Numbered from the stretch's first letter, positions 34,831 through 43,960 are shown. The stretch: DNA of 64,000 nt from Paracoccus yibinensis (GCF_030846195.1 NZ_JAVCWH010000003.1:62001-126000); one strand, 5' to 3'. Numbers and translations: made by a program. The notes: generated from the sequence alone by a model not told the origin.

Positions 34831-35721
34831 TCAGCCCGCCAGCATCAGCCCGCCATAGCGGCCGATCTCGCGCTCGATCTCGGCCACAAGCGTATCCAGC
34901 GCGGGGTTGCGGGTCTTGCGCGCGCGCCGGATGACATAGGCCAGATCCGGCGGATCGGGAAGACGGCCCCTGACCACCTCCATCTCGGGGCGCAGGTGCC
35001 GGTCGTTCAACAGGCCCATGCCCATGCCCGCCGTCACCGCCGCCACCACACCCGCCGCGCTGGCACATTCGAAGACCGTCTCCAGCATGTCCTCGGACCC
35101 CTGGCCGACGCCGGACGCCCAGCGGCGATAAAAGCACTGTTCGTCGAAGGACACGAACGGGATCGGGCCTTCGGCGGGCAGCACCAGATCCGGCGCCTTG
35201 ACCCAGTTCAGCCTTTCGCGGAACAGCACCACGTCGCCTGCCCGCAGTTCATGCGCGAAGACCTGCACGATGGCGGCGTCCAGTTCACCGGCATCCAGCA
35301 TGACCTGCTGGACCAGGCTCATGCGGACCTTGCTGCGCACCGTCACGTCCGGGTGCAGGCGGCGGAATCGGCCCAGGATGCGCGCCAGATCGGAACAGGC
35401 GGTGTCCTCGGTCATGCCCAGGGTGATGCGTCCAGACAGGGGCGTCCTGGACAGGGACAACAGCGCCTCGTCATGCAGGCCAAGGATGCGGGCGGCATAG
35501 TCCAGCAGATCCTCTCCGACGGTGGTGAAGACGGCCACGCCCGGCTTGCGGTTCAGCAGATCGCAGCCAAGGCTCGTTTCCAGCCGCCTGATCTTGTGGC
35601 TGACGGCGGATTGCGACAGGCCAAGCGCCTCGGCCGCGCGGGTGACGCCGCCGTGATGGCGAACGGCCTGCAAGGCGCGAAGGGCATCGATTTCCAGACG
35701 GCGGCCGTTGAGATTGGTCAT
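34831..35721 (-). CDS. LysR-type transcriptional regulator
   Basis: A 296-aa LysR regulator. The helix-turn-helix is at about residues 20-40 (GVTRAAEALGLSQSAVSHKI), followed by a linker helix and an effector domain with FVSFDEQCFYRRWA. It is divergent from the EamA exporter at 35889 and probably controls it. Effector domains of this kind often sense aromatic compounds or amino acids, but nothing specific can be read. The ATG at 35721 starts the first well-formed N-terminus; GGAAAC upstream is a weak ribosome site. Confidence 0.87.
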   Translation of the reverse strand: MTNLNGRRLEIDALRALQAVRHHGGVTRAAEALGLSQSAVSHKIRRLETSLGCDLLNRKPGVAVFTTVGEDLLDYAARILGLHDEALLSLSRTPLSGRITLGMTEDTACSDLARILGRFRRLHPDVTVRSKVRMSLVQQVMLDAGELDAAIVQVFAHELRAGDVVLFRERLNWVKAPDLVLPAEGPIPFVSFDEQCFYRRWASGVGQGSEDMLETVFECASAAGVVAAVTAGMGMGLLNDRHLRPEMEVVRGRLPDPPDLAYVIRRARKTRNPALDTLVAEIEREIGRYGGLMLAG

Positions 35722-35888
35722 GACGTTTCCACGAATATGGTTCGGTAACTCTAGCGTATCATAACGTAAAAGGCTTCCGATCATGCCATCCGAAAATCCA
35801 ACATCATAACCTGATCTAAATTTGTCATGTCCTTTCCCGGAAGGTGCAACCTACCAAGACAGGACGACACCCTGCCAAGGATCGCTCC
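35722..35888. promoter_or_regulatory. Divergent LysR/EamA promoter region
   Basis: This 167-bp gap is clearly more AT-rich than its surroundings. A direct repeat ATCATAAC occurs at 35758-35765 and 35803-35810, 45 bp apart. T-N11-A-type LysR sites could be placed in it, but none stands out. AAGGA just before the ATG at 35889 is the EamA ribosome site. Confidence 0.35.
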
Positions 35889-36782
35889 ATGACCCTCACC
35901 GCGCGTTCCCTGCCCGTTTCGCGGCACCCGCTTCTCTGGCCGGTCATGGCCACGCTTCTGGTGATCAGCTGGAGTTCGGGCTTCGTCGGCATCCGCTTTG
36001 CCAGCGAGGAGGCAAGCATTGCCGTGCTGCTGTTCTGGCGCACGCTGTTGTCGGGCCTGATCCTGCTGCCTTTCGCCCTGATCTTCGGGCCCAGACTGCG
36101 GCCACGTCAGATCCTGGACCAGATGCTGTTCGGGGTGATGTCCGTCTTTCTCTATCTGGGCGGTTTCGCCTTGGCGATCGGGCAGCGGGTGCCGACGGGG
36201 CTGGTCGCGCTGATCTCGGACCTGCTGCCACTGGCTGTCGCCGTGCTGTCGCAACCGGTCCTGGGCGAAAGGCTCAGCGCGCGGCAATGGCAAGGCACCG
36301 CCCTTGCCGTCCTGGGCGTGTTCATCGTGTCCTTTGACAGCCTGGGCCTTGGGACTGCTCCGCTCTGGGCCTATGCCGTGACAGTGGGATCGACCCTAAT
36401 CTTCGCCTTGGCGACGGTGCTGCACAGGAAGCGGCCGGGCCTGCGCCTGCCGGTGCATCAAAGCCTGTGCATCCATTCCCTGACCGGCGCGGCGCTGTTC
36501 GGCCTTTGCGCGGCATGGCAGGGCGACGTGGCCCTGCCGATGACGCAGGATTTCGCCATCGGCATGGCCTGGCTGGTGGTTCTGGGCACCTTCGCAGCTT
36601 ATGGCGTTTATTACACCATGCTGCGCCTGTTCCCGATGGCCAAGGTCAGCGCCGCCATCTATCTCAGCCCGCCAGTGACGATGCTGTGGGCCTGGGCATT
36701 GTTTTCTGAACCCCTGACCGCCACCATGTTCGCCGGCCTTGGCGTCACGCTGGCTGGCGTATGGATGACGACGCGGTGCTAG
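35889..36782 (+). CDS. EamA/DMT family transporter
   Basis: Inner-membrane exporter of 297 aa with ten transmembrane helices in two EamA repeats. Repeat 1 opens ISWSSGFVGIRFA and ends in VPTGLVALISDLLPLAVAVL. Repeat 2 ends in AAIYLSPPVTMLWAWALF followed by GVTLAGVW. Members export amino acids, nucleosides or metabolites; the substrate is unknown. The ATG at 35889 has AAGGA upstream. Its 3' end overlaps the malate synthase gene by 38 bp on the opposite strand. Confidence 0.87.
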   Translation: MTLTARSLPVSRHPLLWPVMATLLVISWSSGFVGIRFASEEASIAVLLFWRTLLSGLILLPFALIFGPRLRPRQILDQMLFGVMSVFLYLGGFALAIGQRVPTGLVALISDLLPLAVAVLSQPVLGERLSARQWQGTALAVLGVFIVSFDSLGLGTAPLWAYAVTVGSTLIFALATVLHRKRPGLRLPVHQSLCIHSLTGAALFGLCAAWQGDVALPMTQDFAIGMAWLVVLGTFAAYGVYYTMLRLFPMAKVSAAIYLSPPVTMLWAWALFSEPLTATMFAGLGVTLAGVWMTTRC

Positions 36783-38937
36783 CCCGCAGCGCCTTGGCTT
36801 GCCTGCGCCGCGCGTGCAGCGCGGGTTCTGTATAGCCCGAGGGCTGCGTCGTCCCCGTCAGGACCAGATCCCGCGCGGCCTCGAAGGCGGGGCCGTCGAA
36901 GCCGGGGGCCATCGGGACATAGCCGGGGTCGCCCGCGTTCTGTTCGTCCACCTTCAGAGCCATGCGGCGCAACGCGTCCTCGACCTGGTCGCGGGTGATC
37001 AGCCGCTGTTCCAGCCAGTTCGCCAGCAGTTGCGCGCTGATGCGGCAGGTGGCGCGGTCCTCCATCATCGGCACGTCGTCGATGTCGGGAACCTTGGAAC
37101 AGCCGACGCCCTGATCGACCCAGCGGACCACATAGCCCAGGATACCTTGGGCGCTGTTGTCCAGTTCGCGCAGGATCGCGTCCTGCGACAAGGGCGCGTC
37201 GCCCATCAGCGCAGGGGTCAGCAGCATATCCAGGTCCGGCACCGGCTGACCTTCCAGTTCGTCCTGGCGCGCGGCCACATCGACCATGTGGTAATGCAGC
37301 GCGTGCAGCGTTGCCGCGGTGGGGCTTGGCACCCAGGCGGTGTTCGCACCCGCGCGGGGGTGGCCGATCTTGGCCTCCAGCATCTCGGCCAGGGCGTCGG
37401 GCTTGGCCCACATGCCCTTGCCGATCTGGGCCTTGCCACGCAGGCCCGCGTTCAGGCCGATCAGCACGTTGCGGTCCTCATAGGCCTTGAGCCACCCAGA
37501 TCTCCGCGCGGCATCGCGCCCGGCAAAGGCGCCCGCCTGCATCGAGGTATGGATCTCGTCCCCCGTACGGTCCAGGAAACCGGTGTTGACGAAGAACAGC
37601 CGGTTCCGCAGGGCATGGATGGTCGCGGCAAGGTTCGCGCTTGTGCGGCGTTCCTCGTCCATCAGGCCCAGCTTGACGGTGTTTGCGGGCAGGCCCAGGA
37701 TTTCCTCGACCCTGGTGAAGGTGCGGTCGGCGAAGGCGGCCTCGTCGGGGCCGTGCATCTTGGGTTTCACGACATAGATCGCACCCACGCGGCTGTTGCG
37801 CGGCCCGTCAGACTTCTTCAGGTCATGGATGGCACAGGCCACCGTGACCATCGCGTCCATCAGCCCTTCCGGCGTGTCCTGCCCGTCAAGGCGGACGGCG
37901 TCGGTGGTCATCAGCAGACCCACATTGCGCACCAGCAGCAGCGCGCGGCCCGGCAGGGTGATGGTGCTGCCGTCGGGGCGCGTGACCTGGCGATCCTCGG
38001 CAAGGCGGCGGGTCATTTGCTTGCCGCCCTTCTCGAAGGTGTCCGTCAGGTCGCCCTTCATCAGGCCCAGCCAGTTGGCATAAACGCCGACCTTGTCCTC
38101 GGCATCGACCGCGGCCACGCTGTCCTCGCAGTCCTGGATTGCGGTCAACGCGGCTTCCAGGATGACGTCGCGCAGCCCCGACGGGGATGCGGCGCCGATG
38201 GGATGATCGGGATTGATGACCAGTTCCACATGCAATCCGTGATGGCGCAGGACCAGGCCGGTATCCCCACCCTCGACCCGGCGGCCGACAAAGGCCGAGG
38301 GATCGCGCAGCGTCACCTCGGACCACTCGATCGTGGCCTTCAGGCCCTCGGCATCGGCGCGATAGCCCGACACCTCGGCATGACTGCCGGTGGTCAGGGG
38401 GAAGGTCTCGTCCAGGAACTGTGCCGCGCGCGCCACCACGGCGTCACGGCGGGCCGGATCCAGCGGTCCGGGTGCCGGGGGCGGTCCCATCACGTCCGAC
38501 CCGTAGAGCGCGTCGTAAAGCGATCCCCAGCGGGCATTGGCGGCGTTCAGCGCGAAGCGGGCATTGCTGACCGGCACGACCAGCTGCGGCCCGGCGACCT
38601 GCGCGATTTCGGGGTCGATCCGGCCGTTGTCGATGGCGAAGGGCGCAGGTTCGGGGACAAGATAGCCGATGTCCGTCAGGAAGGCGCGATAGGCGGCGGT
38701 ATCCCAGGGCTGGTTGCCGCGAGCCTTGTGCCAGGCGTCGATCCGGGACTGCAATTCCGCGCGGCGATCCAGCAGTGCGCGGTTCTCGCCCGAATACTCG
38801 GCCAGCAGACCGGCATAGCCCGACCAGAAGCGATCCGCATCGACACCGGTTCCGGGCAGCACGCGATCCTCGACAAAGGAGGCCAGTTCCTCGGCCACGT
38901 CCAGGCCATGCCTTTGGGTGTAACGGGTGTCGGTCAT
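36745..38937 (-). CDS. glcB: Malate synthase G
   Basis: Glyoxylate-cycle enzyme of 730 aa that condenses glyoxylate with acetyl-CoA to malate in the cytosol. The length fits the G isoform (about 720). Visible are IRDPSAF-like beta-clamp regions, the acetyl-CoA and catalytic core RNSRVGAIYVVKPKMHGPDE (20 residues), and the C-terminal GYTEPALHARRRQ. The ATG at 38937 has GAAGGAGA upstream. The last 12 residues appear to be an extension, and its coding sequence runs into the convergent EamA gene. No aceA gene lies nearby in the window. The 127 bp upstream are AT-rich and probably contain the promoter. Confidence 0.96.
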   Translation of the reverse strand: MTDTRYTQRHGLDVAEELASFVEDRVLPGTGVDADRFWSGYAGLLAEYSGENRALLDRRAELQSRIDAWHKARGNQPWDTAAYRAFLTDIGYLVPEPAPFAIDNGRIDPEIAQVAGPQLVVPVSNARFALNAANARWGSLYDALYGSDVMGPPPAPGPLDPARRDAVVARAAQFLDETFPLTTGSHAEVSGYRADAEGLKATIEWSEVTLRDPSAFVGRRVEGGDTGLVLRHHGLHVELVINPDHPIGAASPSGLRDVILEAALTAIQDCEDSVAAVDAEDKVGVYANWLGLMKGDLTDTFEKGGKQMTRRLAEDRQVTRPDGSTITLPGRALLLVRNVGLLMTTDAVRLDGQDTPEGLMDAMVTVACAIHDLKKSDGPRNSRVGAIYVVKPKMHGPDEAAFADRTFTRVEEILGLPANTVKLGLMDEERRTSANLAATIHALRNRLFFVNTGFLDRTGDEIHTSMQAGAFAGRDAARRSGWLKAYEDRNVLIGLNAGLRGKAQIGKGMWAKPDALAEMLEAKIGHPRAGANTAWVPSPTAATLHALHYHMVDVAARQDELEGQPVPDLDMLLTPALMGDAPLSQDAILRELDNSAQGILGYVVRWVDQGVGCSKVPDIDDVPMMEDRATCRISAQLLANWLEQRLITRDQVEDALRRMALKVDEQNAGDPGYVPMAPGFDGPAFEAARDLVLTGTTQPSGYTEPALHARRRQAKALRASTASSSIRQPA

Positions 38938-39064
38938 CGCATTCTCCTTCGACGTCAGGCAACGGTATACCATTGCGCACTTTGGCATCACTTACGGCAT
39001 GAAAGCCCCTTTTCCAAGACGGGTGAAAAATTTTTCTGGGCTTCGGAAAATGTTCAGTGGCGGT

Positions 39065-40294
39065 CTAGACTGTCTCCTTGTCCTCGACCACTTCGGCCGT
39101 GACCACCCGCGCGGCAGCATGGTCTTCGGCTTCGGAGCCGGCCTCAACGATGTCACGGGCCTCCTCCTCGTCCTCGTCTTCGATGGCGGGGGGATCCTCG
39201 CCTGCCAGGAAATTGCCGAACTTTTCCCAGCCGGGCACATAGTCGGCCAGAACCCGCATGACGACCAGGACGGGAACGGCGATGATCATGCCGATCACCG
39301 ACCACAGCCAGGCCCACAACGCGACGGCCAGGAACACGACCACCGTGTTCATCTGCAACCGGCGCGACACGAAATAGGGCGTGATCACCTGCCCTTCCAG
39401 CGCGGTCAGCAGCATATAGGTCCCCGCCACCATCATCGGCCAAAAGACCCCGGGCATCACCACCAGGGCGACAAGCCCCGCCGTGGCGACTCCGGCAATC
39501 GCCCCCAGATAGGGAATGAAGTTCAGCACGAAGGCACCCAGGCCGAACAGCAGCGCGCCGGGCATTCCCCAGGCAAACATCGCCAGCCCTATGGCCAGGC
39601 CCAGGCCCGCGTTGATGATGGTGATCGCGCCCAGGTAATTGCCCAGCGAATCCTCGATCTGGCGCAGGGCCAGATAGGCGCTTCGCTTCTCGGACATGGA
39701 ATCGAAGCTTTGCACGATCTTGAGATACAGAAGATCGCCCGAGCCCAGCATGAAGAACAGCAGGACCAGCGTGAACACAACCTGCCCGGCAATGGCAGGC
39801 GTGAACTTGACCAGCGATTCCAGTGTGCTGTCGGTTTCCTGTTCGACGGTTATGCTAGGGGTGGCATCGCTGCCGCCGCTCTGAACCTCGTCGATCCTCT
39901 CGGCTGCCTTCTGCAAGTCCTCGATCGAGGCGCGTATTTCGTCGAACTTATGCTCCAGCCGGGTGCTGATCATGGGCAGGTTATGCGCCGCCTGATTGAC
40001 CGGACCACTGGCGGCATAGGCGATCAGCGCGACGGTCAGGACAAGCCCCAGCGTCACGCCCGCGGCGGTCAGCCAGTCAGGGACCCCGCGCCGCCGGGCC
40101 AGCCGCCGCAATGGCGTGAAGACGAAGAACAGCAGGACTGCGAGCGTGACCGGCATCAGGAAATCGCGGCCAGCCGCGATGGCGGCAAAGGCGAGGATCA
40201 GGAAGATTCCGATGACGGCCCAGTTCGCCGCGCGTTCGCTGGCGCCGCTGCCATCCGCGCCGAAACGCGGGAAGCTGTATCGCTTGTCGGCCAA
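39065..40294 (-). CDS. AI-2E family transporter (PerM-like permease)
   Basis: Inner-membrane protein of about 409 aa with two N-terminal helices, a long soluble loop with helices (about residues 95-165), then five or more transmembrane helices. Typical segments are FVFTPLRRLARRRGVP, NFIPYLGAIAGVATAGL and TALEGQVITPYFVSRRLQMN (20 residues). The C-terminus is acidic (EDEDEEEARD). Despite the family name, most members are not linked to AI-2 signalling. I chose TTG 40294, which has AGGGGG upstream. The longer start at 40360 would be encoded inside a strong hairpin. The exact start is uncertain. Confidence 0.82.
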   Translation of the reverse strand: MADKRYSFPRFGADGSGASERAANWAVIGIFLILAFAAIAAGRDFLMPVTLAVLLFFVFTPLRRLARRRGVPDWLTAAGVTLGLVLTVALIAYAASGPVNQAAHNLPMISTRLEHKFDEIRASIEDLQKAAERIDEVQSGGSDATPSITVEQETDSTLESLVKFTPAIAGQVVFTLVLLFFMLGSGDLLYLKIVQSFDSMSEKRSAYLALRQIEDSLGNYLGAITIINAGLGLAIGLAMFAWGMPGALLFGLGAFVLNFIPYLGAIAGVATAGLVALVVMPGVFWPMMVAGTYMLLTALEGQVITPYFVSRRLQMNTVVVFLAVALWAWLWSVIGMIIAVPVLVVMRVLADYVPGWEKFGNFLAGEDPPAIEDEDEEEARDIVEAGSEAEDHAAARVVTAEVVEDKETV

Positions 40295-40333
40295 CGCGCC
40301 CCCCTGCACCAGTGCCGGGTTCGAAACGCAAGC

Positions 40334-40381
40334 GGCGGCCCGGACGTTCCGGGCCGCCATCGATGCCTGCCGGGCAGGCGC
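40334..40381 (-). terminator. Double hairpin after the carboxyspermidine dehydrogenase gene
   Basis: Directly after the stop at 40383 (minus strand) comes a small hairpin of GCCTGCC and GGCAGGC arms (40367-40381). An 11-bp stem follows: GGCGGCCCGGA at 40334-40344 pairs with TCCGGGCCGCC at 40348-40358, with a 3-nt loop. Only a weak thymine tract follows (CTTGCGTTTC), so termination may be partial. It separates the spermidine genes from the AI-2E-type gene. Confidence 0.6.
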
Positions 40382-40382
40382 G

Positions 40383-41609
40383 TCAGATCGGGTGGTCGCC
40401 CGTCGCGTCGATCACGCGCGTGGGCAGGCCCATCTGCCCCAGCAGGTCAAGGAAGGGCCGCGCCGGCAAATCCTCGACGTTGACCATTTTCTTCACGTCC
40501 CAGGTGCCACGCGCGACCAGAATGGCGGCGGCAACCGGGGGCACGCCCGCCGTATAGCTGATGCCCTGGCTGCCGACCTCGGTGAAGGCTTCCTTGTGGT
40601 CGGCGACGTTGTAGATGAAGACCTCGCCCTGCTTGCCGTCCAGGCTGCCCTTGACCAGATCGCCGATGCAGGTCTTGCCGGTATAATCGGGGGCCAGGCT
40701 GGCCGGATCGGGCAGCACGGCCTTGACGACCTTCAGGGGCACGACCTCTTGCCCTTCCGCGGTTTTCACCGGCTGCTCGGACAGAAGGCCCAGGTTCTTC
40801 AACACGGTGAAGACGTTGATGTAATGGTCGCCGAAACCCATCCAGAAGCGCACGTCCGCATCCTTGTAACGGGCGGACAGGCTGTGGACCTCATCGTGCC
40901 CCGAAAGGTATGCCTTCTGCTTGCCAACGACGGGCAGGTCCCATTCGCGGCCGACCTCGAACATCTTGTTCTCGCGCCATTCGCCGCCCTGCCAGGAATA
41001 GACCACGCCGGTGAATTCGCGGAAATTGATCTCGGGGTCGAAGTTGGTGGCGAAATACCGGCCGTGCGACCCGGCATTGATGTCCACGATGTCGATGCTG
41101 TCGATCTTGTCGAAATACTCGTCCTCGGCCAGGCGGGCATAGGCGTTGACCACGCCCGGATCGAAGCCCGCGCCCAGGATGGCAGTGATGCCGGCCTGTG
41201 CCACATCCTCGCGCCGCTTCCATTCGTAGTTGCCGTACCATGGCGGCGTTTCGCAGATCTTGGCGGGATCCTCGTGAATGGCCGTGTCGATATAGGCGGC
41301 GCCCGCGCGGATGCAGCCTTCCAGCACGGTCATGTTGATGAAGGCCGTGCCGACGTTGATGACGATCCCCGCATCGATCTTGCGGATCAGCGATTCAACC
41401 GCGCCCGCATCCATCGCGTCCAGTGCGTGACTGGTAAAGGGCATGTCATGGCCCTTGTCGCGCAGGGTCTGGATAATCGCGTCAGCGCGTGCCTGCGTGC
41501 GGTTGGCGATGTGCAGGTCGCCGAATTCCGCAGCCCATTGCGCCGCCTTGTGCGCCACGACTTGCGCGACGCCACCCGCGCCGATGATGAGGACGTTCTT
41601 CTTGGCCAA
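40383..41609 (-). CDS. Carboxy(nor)spermidine dehydrogenase, saccharopine dehydrogenase family
   Basis: A 408-aa NAD(P)H-dependent enzyme. The Rossmann motif is VLIIGAGGVAQVVAHKA at residues 6-22. ANRTQARAD follows, and HEDPAKICETPPWYGNYEW and GAGFDPGVVNAYA lie in the catalytic region. It would condense putrescine with aspartate semialdehyde to carboxyspermidine, the first step of the bacterial alternative spermidine route. It is 35 bp downstream of nspC, which catalyses the next step. The start codon is TTG (41609) with AAAGGA 7 bp upstream. A strong hairpin follows the stop. Confidence 0.9.
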   Translation of the reverse strand: MAKKNVLIIGAGGVAQVVAHKAAQWAAEFGDLHIANRTQARADAIIQTLRDKGHDMPFTSHALDAMDAGAVESLIRKIDAGIVINVGTAFINMTVLEGCIRAGAAYIDTAIHEDPAKICETPPWYGNYEWKRREDVAQAGITAILGAGFDPGVVNAYARLAEDEYFDKIDSIDIVDINAGSHGRYFATNFDPEINFREFTGVVYSWQGGEWRENKMFEVGREWDLPVVGKQKAYLSGHDEVHSLSARYKDADVRFWMGFGDHYINVFTVLKNLGLLSEQPVKTAEGQEVVPLKVVKAVLPDPASLAPDYTGKTCIGDLVKGSLDGKQGEVFIYNVADHKEAFTEVGSQGISYTAGVPPVAAAILVARGTWDVKKMVNVEDLPARPFLDLLGQMGLPTRVIDATGDHPI

Positions 41610-41644
41610 TTACGGATCCTTTCCGGGGTTGCAGAGAGGGTGCC

Positions 41645-42745
41645 TTAGGACAGGCTGGACTTGTAGTCTTCATAAGGGAATTCGCGGACGGTGCGAATGG
41701 TGCCGTCGTCTTCCCGGATGGCGATGGCGGGCATGGCCACGCCGTTGAACCAGTTCTTCTTGACCATGGTGTAACCCGCCGCGTCCGCGATGCTGATCCG
41801 GTCGCCGACGGCCAGGGGCTTGTCGAAGCGCCCGTCCCCGAAGATGTCGCCCGCAAGGCAGGTCTTGCCCGCGACCTGATATTCATGGTCGCCGTCCTGC
41901 GGCAGCTTGGCCGTTTCGCGATAGATCAGCAGATCGAGCATGTGTGCTTCGATGCTGCTGTCCACGATGGCGACCTTCTTGCCGTTGTCCACGATGTCCA
42001 GGACGCTCACCTCCAGCGAGGTGGTGCGGGTGATGCTGGCCTCGCCCGGTTCCAGATAGGCCTGGACGCCGAAGCGATCCTGGAACGCCTTCAGGCGGTC
42101 GGCCAGCCGGTCGATGGGATAGCCCTCGCCGGTGAAATGGATGCCGCCGCCCAGGGAAACCCAGTCCAGGCGCTTCAGGATGTCCCCGAATTCGGTTTCC
42201 ATCCGGGTCAACTGGCTGTCGAACAGGTCGAAGTCGCGGTTTTCGCAGTTGTAATGGATCATCACGCCGCTGATGCGGTCCATCGCCTGTTCCAGCCGCG
42301 ACAGATCCCACTCGCCCAGGCGGCTGAAGGGCCGCGCCGGGTCGGCCAGGTCGAAGCCGCTGGTGGAAAAGCGCGGGTTCAGGCGCAGGCCGCGCGCGAT
42401 CCCCGCCGCCCTGTTGTCGAAGCGGTCAAGCTGGGACAGGCTGTTGAAGATGATCTTGTCGGCATAGCTGACCGCCTCGTCGATCTCGTGATCGGCCCAG
42501 GCGACGGAATAGGCGTGGGTTTCCTTGCCGAATTCCTCGTGCCCCAGGCGCAGCTCGAACAGCGACGACGAGGTGGTGCCGTCCATGTAGTCGCGCATGA
42601 AGTCGAAGACCGACCATGTCGCAAAGCATTTCAGCGCCAGCAGCGCCTTGGCTCCCGACGCTTCGCGCAGGCGGGCGATCTGTTCCATGTTGCGGCGAAG
42701 CGCCGGCTTGTCGATCAGATAGAAGGGCGTCTGCATCGCGGCCAT
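41645..42745 (-). CDS. nspC: Carboxynorspermidine/carboxyspermidine decarboxylase
   Basis: A 366-aa PLP decarboxylase of the alanine-racemase fold. The PLP lysine is in LLALKCFATWS (about residue 36). The Gly-rich phosphate loop is WVSLGGGIHFTGEGYPID and the catalytic Cys is probably in TCLAGDIFGDG. It releases CO2 from carboxyspermidine to give spermidine. The ATG at 42745 has AAAGG upstream. It precedes the dehydrogenase gene, so enzyme 2 of the pathway is encoded first. The putrescine needed could come from the decarboxylase at 3806-4960. Confidence 0.93.
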   Translation of the reverse strand: MAAMQTPFYLIDKPALRRNMEQIARLREASGAKALLALKCFATWSVFDFMRDYMDGTTSSSLFELRLGHEEFGKETHAYSVAWADHEIDEAVSYADKIIFNSLSQLDRFDNRAAGIARGLRLNPRFSTSGFDLADPARPFSRLGEWDLSRLEQAMDRISGVMIHYNCENRDFDLFDSQLTRMETEFGDILKRLDWVSLGGGIHFTGEGYPIDRLADRLKAFQDRFGVQAYLEPGEASITRTTSLEVSVLDIVDNGKKVAIVDSSIEAHMLDLLIYRETAKLPQDGDHEYQVAGKTCLAGDIFGDGRFDKPLAVGDRISIADAAGYTMVKKNWFNGVAMPAIAIREDDGTIRTVREFPYEDYKSSLS

Positions 42746-42831
42746 GCGAACCTTTGGCTGAAAGCGGAAGGGCCGATATAGAGACGGCAGGGGCTTTTCG
42801 CAAGAAAGCGTGTCAGGCCCGTGACATCGCC

Positions 42832-43179
42832 TCAGCCGCCCGCCGCAAGGCGGCGGAACTCTCGTTTCAGCAGATCCAGTTCGGCGCGAAGTTGGGCTAC
42901 CTCGGCCAGCAGGTCGTCGCCCGCAACCATTCCCGCAATCAGGGTCAGGCTGGCCAGCACGCTGTCCCCGGCCACCAGCAACAGGCTGTGGACGCCGTTG
43001 TCGATGACCGAGGGTGGAAGATCGGCCGACACCGCCCAGACGCCGGGGCCTGCTTCTTGCACAGTGGCCTCGGTGACCACCGATCCGCGATGGGTCACGG
43101 ACAAGGGGGCGGGGGGGCTGTCGGATTGCAGCGTGCCGGTCCAGCATCCACCCGATACGCCATGGCTTTCGAACGTCAT
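42832..43179 (-). CDS. Conserved hypothetical protein with C-terminal coiled coil
   Basis: A 115-aa soluble protein I cannot assign. The N-terminal part is beta-rich (GGCWTGTLQSDS, SVTHRGSVVTEATVQE). The C-terminal 25 residues form a heptad-like helix (LLAEVAQLRAELDLLKREFR). The ATG at 43179 lies 6 bp after AAGGGG; the ATG two codons earlier would be too close to it. It follows the next gene (43190) by 10 bp and is co-directional, so it is probably co-transcribed. It could be an oligomerising small protein. Confidence 0.65.
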   Translation of the reverse strand: MTFESHGVSGGCWTGTLQSDSPPAPLSVTHRGSVVTEATVQEAGPGVWAVSADLPPSVIDNGVHSLLLVAGDSVLASLTLIAGMVAGDDLLAEVAQLRAELDLLKREFRRLAAGG

Positions 43180-43189
43180 GCCCATCCCC

Positions 43190-43960
43190 TTAGGCCTGCG
43201 CACGCGGACGGCCCGACAGGACCGCATCGTTGACGGTGACGGCGTTCATGCGCGGGGCCTCGAAGATCAGGTCCAGCCAGGCCCGTTCAATCGGGCGGTT
43301 GGCCAGGTCGGCATAGGCCAGGTCGAATTCCGCCTGCCGCGCCGCGCCCTGCCCCCCGACCGGGTGGCCAAGCTGGCGCAGCACCGTCTGGGTGTTCGGT
43401 CCCTGAACCAGGTTGATCCGGGCATAAAGGGTGATCGGCCGTTCCGCATCCACCACCGTATCCAGCCGCAGGATCCGCTCGGCCGCCAGGCCGTTCAGCG
43501 CCTCGGCCGGCAGGTCCAGCGCCAGCGACAGGAAGCTGCCGGAAAAGCCCAGCATCTCGATCGTTAGGCCATGGCAGGCCGCCTGCCTCGGACGGGGACG
43601 GAATTGTTGACGCAGAATCAAGGCCTTGTGCCCACAGTCGTGCCACAGGGCCGCATCCTCGCCCAGCCGGTGGCCGTTCCCGGGGGCGGCGATGGCTTGC
43701 GGGCTGATCCGGCCCATGAACAGGCGGGGACGCCAGTGCCAGTCCGTGCCGGGCGGCAGATCCGCATCCGGCACCCCGACCGGGCGCAGCATCCAGGGGT
43801 CCGATGCTTGCAGGAAGCGCCCCAGCTGGCGATGCAGGACCTGCGCTCGTTCCCGCAGTTCCGGATCGACGGGACGCGGCTTGCGATCCTGGCGATCGGC
43901 CAGACGCGCCCAATCGACGCGGCTTCGGTCCGATTGCAGGATCTCCAACAAACGCTTCAT
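43190..43960 (-). CDS. Hypothetical protein, possibly DUF6478 family
   Basis: A 256-aa soluble protein. It resembles a family that I recall as restricted to Rhodobacterales (DUF6478), but that link is from memory. Visible are an N-terminal basic helix (MKRLLEILQSDRSRVDWARL), a GTDWHWRPRLFMGRI segment, and a beta-rich core with SGSFLSLALDLP and ERPITLYARINLVQGPNT. No catalytic motif is evident. The ATG at 43960 has AAAGGGG upstream. It forms a short run with the 115-aa gene downstream. Confidence 0.7.
   Translation of the reverse strand: MKRLLEILQSDRSRVDWARLADRQDRKPRPVDPELRERAQVLHRQLGRFLQASDPWMLRPVGVPDADLPPGTDWHWRPRLFMGRISPQAIAAPGNGHRLGEDAALWHDCGHKALILRQQFRPRPRQAACHGLTIEMLGFSGSFLSLALDLPAEALNGLAAERILRLDTVVDAERPITLYARINLVQGPNTQTVLRQLGHPVGGQGAARQAEFDLAYADLANRPIERAWLDLIFEAPRMNAVTVNDAVLSGRPRAQA

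Noticed and set aside
39065-40294. Quorum-sensing AI-2 exporter
   Set aside because: The family name is historical; no luxS or lsr genes are visible, so no signalling role is claimed.
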